A DNA stretch of 64,000 bases from Rubellimicrobium arenae (GTDB lineage: Bacteria > Pseudomonadota > Alphaproteobacteria > Rhodobacterales > Rhodobacteraceae), in NCBI RefSeq assembly GCF_017916295.1, contig NZ_JAFMSS010000009.1, positions 119,220 through 183,219 on the forward strand. Direction: 5' to 3'. Below, in pieces: positions 54,988 through 64,000 of this stretch. Numbering within the stretch: position 1 is the first letter of the stretch; each line of letters begins with the position of its first letter. Below the pieces are notes generated by a model. That model was not told the DNA's origin. It made no database searches and was given only the letters and a program-made list of their open reading frames with translations. The position numbers were made by a program, and so were the translations under genes.

Positions 54988-55663
54988 TGGCGGCGCGCCG
55001 GTCCGCTGGATCATGAGGGGCGCGCCCTGATGGGGCTGTGGCCCCCTGGCCGTCGGACCCTCCAGGGACGGCATTCCGCATCCTTGCCGAGCGCCCCCGC
55101 GCACGGATGGACCGGGCTCCTGTTCCGGGGCGCGGTTCAAGGCGGATCGACCTGGCGGGGGGGCCGGTCGGCCCCAAGGACCTTTGGCAGACCCACGACC
55201 GTCCACCCGTTTCCCGGAAAGGGGAACCGGTTTCCGGCTGGCATCAAGAACGATGCGCCTGCGGTCGGGCGGCCGATCGAGGTCTGGGCATCGTTGCGCC
55301 GTCCGTCCTGCTTTCGACGTAGGCTTCCTTCTGGCACGCCGTCGCGGCCGGAACAGCCGGACCGCGCCGTGAACAGGGCGGGCGGGCGTCTGTCACCCCT
55401 GGCTAAGGGTAGGGCCTTGCAGCGGACATCTACCAACCCCATCGATCGAAGTGCCCCGGATGAACCGAGAACAGCTTCCCTGCATGGGAGTCATCGCGTG
55501 TCCGCCCGGCAGACCCTGCGACGTCTGCGCACGGCAACCTGTTCCAACTCATCCGTTCGGTTGCCCTCCCCCAAAGAGATAGCGGCCGGTGGCCCGAGAG
55601 ATAGCGACCCGCGCCTCAGGACAGCCGCTACGCTCGCCTCGACCTGGGAATGAAGGTGCTGCG
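54988..55663. other. 676-bp gap, no gene recognised
   Basis: It contains a 7-bp inverted repeat, CCGGAAA (55214-55220) and TTTCCGG (55231-55237), and otherwise short frames without ribosome sites. It probably includes a promoter for the second operon half. Confidence 0.4.
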
Positions 55664-56590
55664 ATGCTTATGCGGAATGAGTCCGATCCGGCCTCCACGC
55701 CACGGCCGGCAACCCGCCACGACGCTGGGCTCGCGGTTGACCCGCCCGGGATTCCATCGATGAACCTGCTGGGCGTTCGCCTGGCCGGGGTCGACCTGCC
55801 GACGGCCGTCACCGTTCTCGATGCCGCCATCCGGGTCGGTCGCCATGGATACGTGTGCGTTCGCGACGCTCATGGCCTTGTCCGGTGCCAGCAGGATGCC
55901 AGGCTGCGTGACATCCACAACCGGGCCTACATGGTGACGCCCGACGGCATGCCCCTGGTCTGGTCCCTCAGGGCGGCCGGCCATCGCACCGCGGGCCGGG
56001 TTTACGGGCCCGACCTGATGCTTGCGATGTTCGAGAACGGGCAGCGATCAGGGACCCGGCACTTCCTCTACGGGACGACCCCGGCCACTCTGGGCAAGCT
56101 TGAGGCGCGCCTGCGGGCCAGATTCCCCCAGGCCCGCATCGTCGGCACCTGGTCGCCGCCGTTCCGAGATCTGACCGCCGAAGAGAAAGGTGACATCGCC
56201 GCGCGGATCAACGCGTCAGGAGCCGATGTGGTCTGGGTCGGCCTCAGCACCCCCAAGCAAGAGACATGGATGGCCGAGATGCGCGATCACCTCGAAGCCC
56301 CGCTCCTGATCGGAGTCGGTGCCGCTTTCGACTTCCACGCCGGCGTGACCCGCCAGGCTCCGTTCCTGCTCCAGCGGAGTGGCCTCGAGTGGCTGTTCCG
56401 GTTGGCCTGCGAACCGCGGCGGCTCTGGCGGCGATATGCAGTGACCATTCCGATGTTCATCCTGCTGGTCGTCGCGCAGGGTACGGGCCTTCGACGATTT
56501 CCCATAGGTCCAGAGGCGGCATCCGGCTCCTCGGGGTCCTTGGCGCGGGTCCGTCCGGCCGAGCCCCTGCAGCAGGGGAGGATGCCATGA
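55664..56590 (+). CDS. WecG/TagA/CpsF-family glycosyltransferase (GT26)
   Basis: A 308-residue GT26 transferase. After an N-terminal tail, the conserved NLLGVRLAGVDLP begins the domain, with VTPDGMPLVW, GPDLML, FLYGTTPATLGKLE and the end VWVGLSTPKQETWMAE and GVGAAFDFHAG, which include the catalytic Asp/His region of the family. It normally transfers ManNAcA or a related sugar to an undecaprenyl-PP-GlcNAc acceptor. ATG 55664 has AAGGTG upstream. ATGA overlap with the initiating transferase. Confidence 0.9.
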   Translation: MLMRNESDPASTPRPATRHDAGLAVDPPGIPSMNLLGVRLAGVDLPTAVTVLDAAIRVGRHGYVCVRDAHGLVRCQQDARLRDIHNRAYMVTPDGMPLVWSLRAAGHRTAGRVYGPDLMLAMFENGQRSGTRHFLYGTTPATLGKLEARLRARFPQARIVGTWSPPFRDLTAEEKGDIAARINASGADVVWVGLSTPKQETWMAEMRDHLEAPLLIGVGAAFDFHAGVTRQAPFLLQRSGLEWLFRLACEPRRLWRRYAVTIPMFILLVVAQGTGLRRFPIGPEAASGSSGSLARVRPAEPLQQGRMP

Positions 56591-57984
56591 GCTCCTTCGG
56601 CGGCGACGCGATCGACCTTTCGACGGCCTCCTCCCTTCCCGCAGCCGAGAGCTGGTCGCCAAGCCTGGAGGGATTCCGGGCCCGGCAGTGGACGGTCCAG
56701 GGCTTGCTGCTGGCGGGCGATGTGCTCGGCTATCTCGCGGCCGACACCGTGCTGCGCCGGCTGGGATGGCTGGTCCACTACGATCCCGCCGCATGGCGCT
56801 TCGAGGCTGTCGTGGCGGCCACCTGCCTGGTTCAGTTCGCGGCGGCATCGCTTTACCCCGGCTACGGCCTGCAGGAATACGAGCAACTGCGCCGTCGCCT
56901 GACGATCGGGGTTGCGACCACCTTCGCTGCGGTGGTCGTGGCCAAGGTGGTCTCGAGCGACGGGCCAGCCCTCTCGGGTGCCGTTGCCGTCCTGCTCCTG
57001 GCCCTGGCCCTGCAGACGCTCATCCGCTCGATCGTCGTGCGGCAGCTGCACCGCCGCGGCCTCTGGGGCCTGCCGGTCAATGTCCTGGGTCCTCCTGATC
57101 TGAGCAGGAAGGCAGCCGCGAGCCTGCGGGCGAACTGGAAGCAGGGGCTCGTTCCCGTGTCCCCGACCGAGCCTGCGATGCGCTCTCCGGTCGCTGCTGT
57201 GCTGACCGGCTCTATTCCCCCGCGGGAGGAGCTGCATGCGCTCCTGCGGGTCCATGGCTCGGTGATCGTCCTGGCCGATCGGCCCGATCTCAGATTTTCG
57301 GGCCTCCAGCCCATGAACCTTGGTGGCCGGGTGGGCCTCATGCTGCAACAGCCGCATCCGTCGCTTGGTGCGCTGCGGCTCCGCCGTGTCGTGGATCTCG
57401 CGATTGCGGTGCCCGCGCTCGTGGTGGCGCTTCCCCTCATGGCGCTCGCCGCGGTGACGATCCGGCTGATCGACCGCGGGCCGGCCTTCTACATGCAGGA
57501 CCGCGAGGGGTTCCACGGCCGCACGGTGCGCGTCATCAAGCTCCGGACCATGTATCAGGACGCGGAGCGACGGCTTCAGGATCTCCTCGAATCCGACGAC
57601 GCGCGGCGGCTGGAATGGGAGACGCACTTCAAGCTGAGGGACGACCCGCGGATCCTTCCGGTGGTCGGCAAGCTCCTGCGCAAGACCAGTTGCGATGAGC
57701 TGCCCCAGCTCTTCAATGTCATCGTCGGCCAGATGAGCGTCGTCGGACCGCGGCCGTTCCCGGACTACCACCTCCAGGCCATGGACGCCGAGTTCCGTCT
57801 CAAGCGCCGCAGCGTTCCACCAGGGCTCACGGGGCTTTGGCAGGTCTCGGACCGGAGCGACGCCGACCTCGCCCGGCAACAGCAGCTCGACGACTTCTAC
57901 ATCGACAATCAGTCCTTCTGGTTCGATTGGCACATCCTGCTGAGGACCGTTCACGCCGTGCTCGGCCGCGGCGGCGCCTACTGA
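56587..57984 (+). CDS. undecaprenyl-phosphate sugar phosphotransferase (WbaP/ExoY family)
   Basis: A 465-residue polyprenyl-phosphate sugar-1-phosphate transferase that starts the repeat unit on the inner membrane. Four or five N-terminal membrane segments and a central CoA-binding-3-type domain precede the catalytic part from about 270, with the family's KLRTMYQDAERRLQ, DELPQLFNVIVGQMSVVGPRP and VPPGLTGLWQVSDRS. The first sugar could be galactose, glucose or N-acetylhexosamine. It overlaps the WecG-like gene by four bases. Confidence 0.92.
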   Translation: MSSFGGDAIDLSTASSLPAAESWSPSLEGFRARQWTVQGLLLAGDVLGYLAADTVLRRLGWLVHYDPAAWRFEAVVAATCLVQFAAASLYPGYGLQEYEQLRRRLTIGVATTFAAVVVAKVVSSDGPALSGAVAVLLLALALQTLIRSIVVRQLHRRGLWGLPVNVLGPPDLSRKAAASLRANWKQGLVPVSPTEPAMRSPVAAVLTGSIPPREELHALLRVHGSVIVLADRPDLRFSGLQPMNLGGRVGLMLQQPHPSLGALRLRRVVDLAIAVPALVVALPLMALAAVTIRLIDRGPAFYMQDREGFHGRTVRVIKLRTMYQDAERRLQDLLESDDARRLEWETHFKLRDDPRILPVVGKLLRKTSCDELPQLFNVIVGQMSVVGPRPFPDYHLQAMDAEFRLKRRSVPPGLTGLWQVSDRSDADLARQQQLDDFYIDNQSFWFDWHILLRTVHAVLGRGGAY

Positions 57985-58432
57985 ACTTCCGCATCGAGAT
58001 CGTTCAGCCCGAGATGGGAAGGGTGGGCAGGTCCATGAACACGTCAGAAAGAATAGGGGTGACAGGGGGCCCCAAGCTCTGGGGGTTGGTCCCGAGTGCG
58101 GCTCTTCTGGAGTGGGGCCACGTCGTGCCCTGCCTTGGTGCCGGCCCGGCAGAGACGCCCCGCGATGTCGCGCACCCCGGCGATGACTGGCGCTTCGCTG
58201 TCCCTCAGCGTGATGCCGCCTCGCCGAAGGACTCGGCGGGGGAGGGTCCAGCGTACCGCAAGCGCGACAGGGTCCGGGCCGCCGAAGCCGGACTTGGCTG
58301 GAAGCCCAGGCTGCCGCTCCGCCTCGGCCCGAAGCAGGCCATCCCCTGCTTCGACGGCCAGCCAGCGCCAGCACGGCAAGGCCGGCCCGGGAGGCGGGGC
58401 GAAGTGGCGGCCAGTCACATGGAACGGACGCC
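57985..58432. other. 448-bp gap, no gene recognised
   Basis: GC-rich sequence with small unconvincing frames; it presumably holds a promoter or leader for the glycosyltransferase at 58433. Confidence 0.4.
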
Positions 58433-60319
58433 GTGACGATGCCAGAGACGGGGACGCGACGGCCGAAGCTGGCCTTCTTCCAATGGAATCACGCGGGCAA
58501 TGCGCAATCGTCCCAGTTCCTCGTGATCCACATGCAGGACCATGTGGCCTGTCTTCGCGAATACTTCGACGTCGTCGTGATCAACGAGGACTGCGACTTT
58601 GCTGAGATCTGCGACAGGCACGAGCCAGACCTCGTCCTGTTCGAGAGTGGCTACCGGACCCATGGGTCACGCCGCATCGAGGTGCGCAACACCGATGCGA
58701 ACCTGCACCTGCCACGGCTCGGGTTCCATAACGGCGACCCGTGGTGCGACCGCCGCGCCGGCTTCCTGTCCGACATGGATCATTGGCGCATCGAGACCTT
58801 CTTCACGATCAGCACGCGGATGGCTGATTATACGCCGGCCATCGCCGACCGGGTCTTCGTCTGGCCGAACTTCATCAACCCCCGGACCTTCCATGACTAC
58901 GGCCTGCCGAAGACCGTGCCCGTGATGCTGACAGGGCAGGCGGGGCCGCTCTATCCCTGGCGGCAAGCCGTCTATCCCGAGCTGAGCGGCCACTACGCCT
59001 GCCTGGTGACGCCCACCTTCCGCTACGAGAGCCGCTCTGCCGGGCGCATGCTGTCGGGCGAAAGCTACGCCCGCGCCCTCAACGCCTCGTTTGTGGCGCC
59101 GGCGTGCGGAACAATGGGAAATGAGTTCGTCCGCAAGCACCTGGAGATCCCCGGCTCGCTCTGTTGCCTCCTGACGCAGAGAACGCCTGTGCTGGAGGCG
59201 GCGGGCTTCGTCGACATGGAGAACTGCGTCTTCGCCGAGGCCGCCGAGATCGTGGACCGCGTCGATCACCTGCTTGCCCATCCGGACCGGCTGGAGGCCA
59301 TCACGAAGGCCGGTCACGATCTCGTCCATGGCCGCCATACGTTGCGCCACCGGCCGCAGATCCTGCAATGGTACCAACTGCAGGCGGGCCTGAGGCCTGG
59401 GGAACGGATCGTCCAGCCCCATCCGTTCGCCGACCTGACGGTCGCCGCAGAGACGCGCCGGGCCACCTGGTCGGGCGGTCCTGCGCTGGACCGCACCTTG
59501 CTTGAACGCGGACGCGCGCAGTTCGCCGCAGGGCAGGTCAGGACGGCCCGCCAGAGCTTCGAGGCATGCCTGGCCTTGGTCGGCTACCTCCCCGAAGCAC
59601 GCCTGGAACTGGCGCGGTGCGACCTGGCGGACGGCGACCCCGCGGCGGCGCGACGCCGGCTGGCTGCCCTGATCGCGACGACCGTCTCCGATTACGGCGC
59701 GCAGGATCCGGATCCGGTCGAACTGGCCTGGTACCTTGTGGCCCTGATGGCCTCCGGCGAGGTCGGGCAGGCGCAGCTTTCGCTGGGCCGCTACCCCGGG
59801 ATGTCCAATCCCTTGCTCGATCGTGTGCGGCATTCGCTCGCGCGTCTCGGGGGGCCCGCAGGCGAGGAGCTCGGGCTTGCCGGGGCAGGTCATCGGGGAC
59901 GTCCGAGCGTCCATGAGGCGCCCTCGTTCTCACCCGAGGAGTGGACGTGCTGGCTGGCCCGCTTGCTGTCCCGGTGTGGGCAGGATGACCTCGCCCAGCG
60001 GTTGCAGGCCGAGGCTCCAGAGCGCCGGGCTTTGGGGGGTCGCCTCCCGCGCCGCCGATCGGGGTCCCGGCGCGCCCGTCTTTATCGTGCCCTGGACCGC
60101 GCCCTGCAGGCCTCCGGCGGCATGGGCCTCCGGCCAGGCGTGCCGCCCTTGCCCGAGTTCGACTATGGCCGGCTCCTGGCGCGGAACGTGGTCCGTGCAG
60201 CGGCGCCGAAATCCTTGCGCCCCTACCTCATCCGCCTGAGAGCCTGGTTCAAGGGGCCGGAGCGGGGCGAGCCCCAGTCCCTGCACGCCCGGTCGGCGCG
60301 GCCGACCCACCGGCCATGA
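58433..60319 (+). CDS. CgeB-like glycosyltransferase with C-terminal helical extension
   Basis: A 628-residue protein. Residues 1-330 resemble the CgeB/glycosyl-transferase-group-1 type: PKLAFFQWNHAGNAQ, FESGYRTHG, LHLPRLGFHNGDPW, RVFVWPNFINPRTF, and a C-terminal GT-B region with GFVDMENCVFAEAAE. After about 380 an Ala/Leu-rich, TPR-like part follows (ARGQFAAGQVRTARQSFEACLAL-type repeats), ending in a basic tail. GTG at 58433 or ATG at 58439 could be the start. Overlaps the flippase gene (ATGA). Target sugar unknown. Confidence 0.78.
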   Translation: MTMPETGTRRPKLAFFQWNHAGNAQSSQFLVIHMQDHVACLREYFDVVVINEDCDFAEICDRHEPDLVLFESGYRTHGSRRIEVRNTDANLHLPRLGFHNGDPWCDRRAGFLSDMDHWRIETFFTISTRMADYTPAIADRVFVWPNFINPRTFHDYGLPKTVPVMLTGQAGPLYPWRQAVYPELSGHYACLVTPTFRYESRSAGRMLSGESYARALNASFVAPACGTMGNEFVRKHLEIPGSLCCLLTQRTPVLEAAGFVDMENCVFAEAAEIVDRVDHLLAHPDRLEAITKAGHDLVHGRHTLRHRPQILQWYQLQAGLRPGERIVQPHPFADLTVAAETRRATWSGGPALDRTLLERGRAQFAAGQVRTARQSFEACLALVGYLPEARLELARCDLADGDPAAARRRLAALIATTVSDYGAQDPDPVELAWYLVALMASGEVGQAQLSLGRYPGMSNPLLDRVRHSLARLGGPAGEELGLAGAGHRGRPSVHEAPSFSPEEWTCWLARLLSRCGQDDLAQRLQAEAPERRALGGRLPRRRSGSRRARLYRALDRALQASGGMGLRPGVPPLPEFDYGRLLARNVVRAAAPKSLRPYLIRLRAWFKGPERGEPQSLHARSARPTHRP

Positions 60320-61794
60320 GCCCGCTCCGCCTCGCCGTGATCTTCTCGCTGCTCGACAAGTACCTGGGCCAAGTGCTGGCTATCGGGACGACGGCCGTCA
60401 TGGCCCGGGTCCTGACCCCGACCGAGACGGGCCTTTACCTGGTGGCCCAGGCCTTCATCCTCTTGGCCGAGAATGTCCGGGAGTTCGGGGTCAACACTTA
60501 CCTGATCCAGGCCGCGTCCCTGAAGCGGGCCCACATCCGGACGTCGTTCACGATCACGATGCTGCTGTCGCTGGTCATGGGCGGCGCGATCTATCTTGGA
60601 GCCAGCGCCATCGCCGGCTTCTATGGTGATCCGGACCTGGTCAAGCTGCTGCAGGTGGCGGCGTTCGGCTTCGTCGTCGCGCCGTTCGGCAGTCCCATCG
60701 TCTCGCTGCTCAAGCGAGAGATGGACTTCCAGACGCTGGCGCGTGTCAATGTCAGCGCGGCTGTCGTCGCGTCGGTCCTGACCATCGGCCTGGGCCTGAT
60801 GGGCTTTGGCGCGGTCAGCTACATCTGGGCCTATGTCGGCGCGAGCGTGGCGCTGGCGGCGCTCGCCTTCAGGGCGCGTCCGGACCCGGGCATCTTCCGG
60901 CCTTCCCTGATCGGCCTGGGGCAGCTCCTGTCCTTCGGGACGATCGCGACCGCCGTGACCCTCACCAACATGGCCTATGACCTCCTGCCCAAACTCGTCC
61001 TCGGCAAGGTCATCGGTTTCGACGGAGTCGGCCTCTTCACGCGGGCTCTGACGATCTGTCAATTGCCGGACCGCTTCGTCGTGTCCGGTCTCCAGCCGGT
61101 CGTTCTGCCTGCCATGGCCGAACGCGCCCGAAACGGCAGCGATCTGAAAAAGGCCTACCTGCGCGGCCATGCCGTCATGTCGGCGGTGCAGTGGCCCGCC
61201 TTGCTCATGCTGGCCATCTTGGCCGATCCGATCGTGCGGGTGCTCCTCGGCGCTCAATGGGGCGACGTCCCGCCGCTCGTGCGCCTGCTGGCGGTCGCCA
61301 TGGTCGCGCTGGCTCCGGCCTTCATGACCTATCCGCTGCTCGTCTCGGCAGGGCGCATCCGCTACACCCTTTACGCCAGCCTCCTGAGCCTGCCGCCCTC
61401 GGCTGCGATCCTGATCCTTGCGGCCCCGCATGGTCTGACGGCCGTCGCGACAAGCGCCCTGGTCACGAGCCCGATGCAGATGCTGGTCTCGTTGTTCTTC
61501 ATCCGGCGCGCCATCGGCCTGAACGGGCGGGACCTCGTCCGCGCCTCGGCCGCGAGCCTTGGCATCTCGGGGGCGACCTTGGCGATCCCGGTCGTGATCG
61601 TCCTGAACTCGCCCTCGGGGCTCGACCTCGACTGGTCCCGCACGGTGGCGGCCATCGCTGGCGGCGCCCTTGGCTGGGCGGTCGGACTCCGGCTTTCGAA
61701 GCATCCCCTCGGCGACGAGATCCTGAATCTCTGGCGACACGCCCTGGCCCGGAAGCCGCGTGGCGGGGCCGTGACGGTCGGTCGAGCAGGCTAG
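60316..61794 (+). CDS. Wzx-type oligosaccharide flippase
   Basis: A 492-residue inner-membrane protein with about 12-14 membrane segments and the MATE/MOP-superfamily look of Wzx/RfbX flippases: the N-terminal VMARVLTPTETGLYLVAQAF, SPIVSLLKREMDFQTLA and SFGTIATAVTL. It would flip the undecaprenyl-PP-linked repeat unit for periplasmic polymerisation. The start overlaps the glycosyltransferase stop (ATGA). A long hairpin follows the stop. Confidence 0.9.
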   Translation: MSPLRLAVIFSLLDKYLGQVLAIGTTAVMARVLTPTETGLYLVAQAFILLAENVREFGVNTYLIQAASLKRAHIRTSFTITMLLSLVMGGAIYLGASAIAGFYGDPDLVKLLQVAAFGFVVAPFGSPIVSLLKREMDFQTLARVNVSAAVVASVLTIGLGLMGFGAVSYIWAYVGASVALAALAFRARPDPGIFRPSLIGLGQLLSFGTIATAVTLTNMAYDLLPKLVLGKVIGFDGVGLFTRALTICQLPDRFVVSGLQPVVLPAMAERARNGSDLKKAYLRGHAVMSAVQWPALLMLAILADPIVRVLLGAQWGDVPPLVRLLAVAMVALAPAFMTYPLLVSAGRIRYTLYASLLSLPPSAAILILAAPHGLTAVATSALVTSPMQMLVSLFFIRRAIGLNGRDLVRASAASLGISGATLAIPVVIVLNSPSGLDLDWSRTVAAIAGGALGWAVGLRLSKHPLGDEILNLWRHALARKPRGGAVTVGRAG

Positions 61795-61870
61795 GCCGGG
61801 GACTTCGCCCACCGCCGGACATGCACCGGGCGATCGCCGCTCTCGGGCGCGGCGCGTCTGCGGCGTGGGG

Positions 61871-61922
61871 CGGATCCGGATCGGGGGAAGGGCTCGCGAG
61901 GCCTGCCCCCGATCCGGATCCG
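61871..61922. terminator. 17-bp inverted repeat between convergent wzx-like and manC genes
   Basis: CGGATCCGGATCGGGGG (61871-61887) and CCCCCGATCCGGATCCG (61906-61922) form a perfect 17-bp stem with an 18-base loop that itself can pair partly. It lies between genes ending towards each other, so probably a bidirectional terminator. Confidence 0.7.
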
Positions 61923-61982
61923 ATGCAGGCGCAGGCCCGACGACGGGGCAAGCTCGCGGGGCCCGATCTGCAGAAGCTGTCG

Positions 61983-63431
61983 CTAGCTGCGCGCGTACAC
62001 GTCCTGGTAGCGGATGATGTCGTCCTCACCGACATAGGTGCCGGTCTGGACCTCGATGAGCACCATGGGCACCCGTCCCGGATTCTCCATGCGGTGGACC
62101 GCACCAAGGGGAACATAGATGGACTCGTTCTCCGCGACGAGCTTGACCGTGTCGCCCACGGTCACCCGCGCTGTCCCTTCGACAACAATCCAGTGCTCGG
62201 AGCGGTGCAGGTGGGACTGGAGGCTCAGGGATCCCCCCGGGTTGACATGGATCCGCTTCACCTGAAAGCGCGGCCCGACGACAAGGCTCTCGAACCAGCC
62301 CCAGGGGCGGTGGTCCTTCGGGAACTGGGTCGCCTGCGGGACGCCCTTGGCTCTGAGGACCTCGACGGCGGACTTGACCTCCTGTGCCCTACCCATGTCG
62401 GCCACGAGCACCGCGTCGTTCATGGCCACCGCCATGATGTTCTGAAGACCGATGCCTACGACCTCGAGCCGCGGTGAGTCGGAGCGAAGCAGCGTGTCGT
62501 GGCAGTCGATGGCCGTCGCGCCACCGGAAAGCACGACGCCATTCTCATCCGCCGGGCTGTTCCGCCAGATCGCATCCCACCCGCCCAGATCCGACCATGC
62601 CGAGTCGTAAAGGACGACCGAGAGATTGTCCGCCTTCTCCATGACGGCGTAATCGATCGAGATGTCCCGCGCCCGCGCCCAGGCGGCCGGATCGAGTCGC
62701 AGGAAGCCCAGGTCGGGCCGGGCGTCGCGCACAGATGCCTCGACGGGCCCGCACAGGTCCGGTGCATGGGCGAGGAAGGCGCTCCGGATGTCCTTTGCCG
62801 CGAAGAGAAAGATCCCGGCGTTCCAGAGGTAGTTGCCTTCGGCCAGCATCAAGGCGGCCTGCTCGGCCCGGGGCTTCTCCACGAAGCGTCGGAGCGGCAT
62901 GGGGCGGCCGGAGCCGTTCGGCATGGCCGGCACCTCGAGGTACCCGTAGGCCGTCTCGGGGTGGGTCGGGCGCACCCCGAAGGTGACGAGCCGCCCTTCC
63001 GCCACGGCCTCGAGCCCCAGGGCGACGGTGTCGTGGAACGCCTTCGTGTCGGGGATCGCGTGGTCCGAGGGCGCCACGAGCATGATGGCGTCGGGATCCT
63101 GCGCCAGAAGGTGCAAGGCCGCAGCCAGGATCGCCGGTGCGGTGTTCCGCCCCTCCGGCTCGATGAGGATTGCCGCGGGGTCGATCCCCGCATCATGGAG
63201 CTGCTCGGCCACGATGAAGCGGAAGTCGGAGTTGGTGACCGCCACGGGGGGCCGGAACTCGAGGGCGCTCCCCGGATCGACGGCTCGAGTGGTCAGCCGT
63301 CGCGCTGCCGCCTGGAACGGGGTCTCCTCTCCGAGCAGCGAAACGAACTGCTTGGGATAGCTCTTGCGGGATAGCGGCCACAGGCGGGTGCCAGATCCCC
63401 CGGCGAGCAGGACGGGCGTGACTCGTGTCAT
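61983..63431 (-). CDS. manC: mannose-1-phosphate guanylyltransferase / mannose-6-phosphate isomerase
   Basis: A 482-residue type II PMI-GMP enzyme making GDP-mannose. The N-terminal transferase domain has LLAGGSGTRLWPLSRKSYPK, FVEKPRAEQA and NAGIFLF; the C-terminal cupin isomerase domain (about 350-475) has GGSLSLQSHLHRSEHWIVVE, holding the metal His residues. GAGGATC lies before ATG 63431. It is divergent from the gmd gene. GDP-mannose would feed Gmd and perhaps mannosyltransferases. Confidence 0.94.
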   Translation of the reverse strand: MTRVTPVLLAGGSGTRLWPLSRKSYPKQFVSLLGEETPFQAAARRLTTRAVDPGSALEFRPPVAVTNSDFRFIVAEQLHDAGIDPAAILIEPEGRNTAPAILAAALHLLAQDPDAIMLVAPSDHAIPDTKAFHDTVALGLEAVAEGRLVTFGVRPTHPETAYGYLEVPAMPNGSGRPMPLRRFVEKPRAEQAALMLAEGNYLWNAGIFLFAAKDIRSAFLAHAPDLCGPVEASVRDARPDLGFLRLDPAAWARARDISIDYAVMEKADNLSVVLYDSAWSDLGGWDAIWRNSPADENGVVLSGGATAIDCHDTLLRSDSPRLEVVGIGLQNIMAVAMNDAVLVADMGRAQEVKSAVEVLRAKGVPQATQFPKDHRPWGWFESLVVGPRFQVKRIHVNPGGSLSLQSHLHRSEHWIVVEGTARVTVGDTVKLVAENESIYVPLGAVHRMENPGRVPMVLIEVQTGTYVGEDDIIRYQDVYARS

Positions 63432-63896
63432 CGCATGCGATCCTCATGAATGGAGTTGCAGGTGGTTTCGTCGGCTTGGGCCCGCCTTGGCCGGCCCCGC
63501 CTTTGGCCATCGGTGCGACATGTCCGGGGCTCGTCCAGGTGCCGCAGCCGTCCGCAGGCGCGCTGCCGGACCCTGCCGGATCCTTCCACGGCCCCGCACG
63601 CACCCAGCAAGGGGTGGTTGGTTGAGGGGGAAGGCGGAGTGGGATCGAACATCGACGTCGCAGCTCCGGGGGGTGTCACGATCAATTCCCCGGATCCCGA
63701 CCCGATCAACCCTCCATCAGGCTGACCGCTCGGGGCAGCCTCCGACTTTCGGAGCGGTCGGCTCATCTTTCTGACGAGCGGAAGGCGGTGCCCTCGACGA
63801 TCGACGGAGGCGACCCCCGGAAGGAGTGGCTGACGCTGCGGCCTCGGCAACGCAGGATGGACCCAGGATAACGGGAGCCGGAGCGGACGGGGGGTG
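63432..63896. promoter_or_regulatory. 465-bp divergent region between manC and gmd
   Basis: Probably contains the promoters of both genes. No other feature recognised apart from a G-run (63889-63894) that may serve as the gmd ribosome site. Confidence 0.4.
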
Positions 63897-64000
63897 GTGT
63901 TGACTCGAAAGGCCCTCATCACGGGGATCACCGGACAGGACGGGTCCTATTTGGCCGAGTTCCTGCTTGAGAAAGGCTATGAGGTGCATGGCCTCAAGCG
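63897..64000 (+). CDS. gmd: GDP-mannose 4,6-dehydratase (partial)
   Basis: The first 34 codons of an extended SDR enzyme, cut by the window end. The sequence KALITGITGQDGSYLAEF and then LLEKGYEVHGLKR is the unmistakable N-terminus of Gmd, with the GxxGxxG NADP-binding motif. It makes GDP-4-keto-6-deoxymannose, precursor of fucose, rhamnose or perosamine. The start is GTG at 63897 or TTG at 63900, after a GGGGGG run. Confidence 0.9.
   Translation, partial: MLTRKALITGITGQDGSYLAEFLLEKGYEVHGLK

Overview
The window is high-GC DNA that looks like an alphaproteobacterium of the Rhodobacteraceae (Paracoccus/Rhodobacter/Roseobacter type). The grounds are gene content and protein style: a membrane-anchored CycM-type cytochrome c, a yejABEF transporter operon, hemF/hemE/hemC close together, ClpS, many RTX proteins ending in a serralysin-type C-terminal domain, and an exosortase E/VPEID-CTERM pair. 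Most genes are tightly packed, often with 4-base ATGA or GTGA overlaps. Names rest on motifs read by eye; no database search was possible.

Region 1 (1-21.5 kb) is ordinary core genome. It holds a partial HAD phosphatase, a cyclic-nucleotide phosphodiesterase/nucleotidase, NudC, prephenate dehydratase, CycM with a clear terminator, YejABEF, a D-Ala-D-Ala carboxypeptidase with a SPOR domain, a second HAD hydrolase, ClpS, an RsmC-like methyltransferase, a small lipoprotein, HemF, a LysE exporter, HemE, HemC, an MFS transporter and an FAD-linked oxidase. It ends at an elongator tRNA-Met(CAT).

Region 2 (21.5-40 kb) starts directly after the tRNA and has accessory character: looser spacing, AT-richer patches and repeat-rich surface proteins. 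A winged-helix/TPR regulator faces a DUF1127 protein and a run of RTX protein, rhodanese, RTX protein and GNAT acetyltransferase. A third RTX protein follows on the other strand. Next come an exosortase E fused to a CPBP protease, with its tiny VPEID-CTERM substrate tail-to-tail, an H-NS family protein, a 59-residue small protein, a secreted beta-helix/cadherin/RTX protein and a LuxR-type regulator with a degenerate receiver. A 13-bp copy of the tRNA 3' end lies at 32.37 kb, so 21.5-32.4 kb may be an integrated segment, although no integrase is visible.

Region 3 (40.6-64 kb) is a Wzx/Wzy-type exopolysaccharide locus: NeuD-like acyltransferase, ExoQ-like polymerase, ExoF-like export protein, glycosyltransferases, a chain-length regulator fused to a BY-kinase, and a WbpD/WbpB/WbpE-like trio for a 2,3-diamino sugar. 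It continues with an epimerase, a second sugar aminotransferase, a WecG/TagA transferase, a WbaP-type initiating transferase, a CgeB-like glycosyltransferase, a flippase, ManC and the start of Gmd. Initiation, sugar-nucleotide supply, flipping, polymerisation and export are therefore all represented. The exosortase pair and the large secreted proteins lie immediately upstream, which fits a combined matrix and cell-surface programme.
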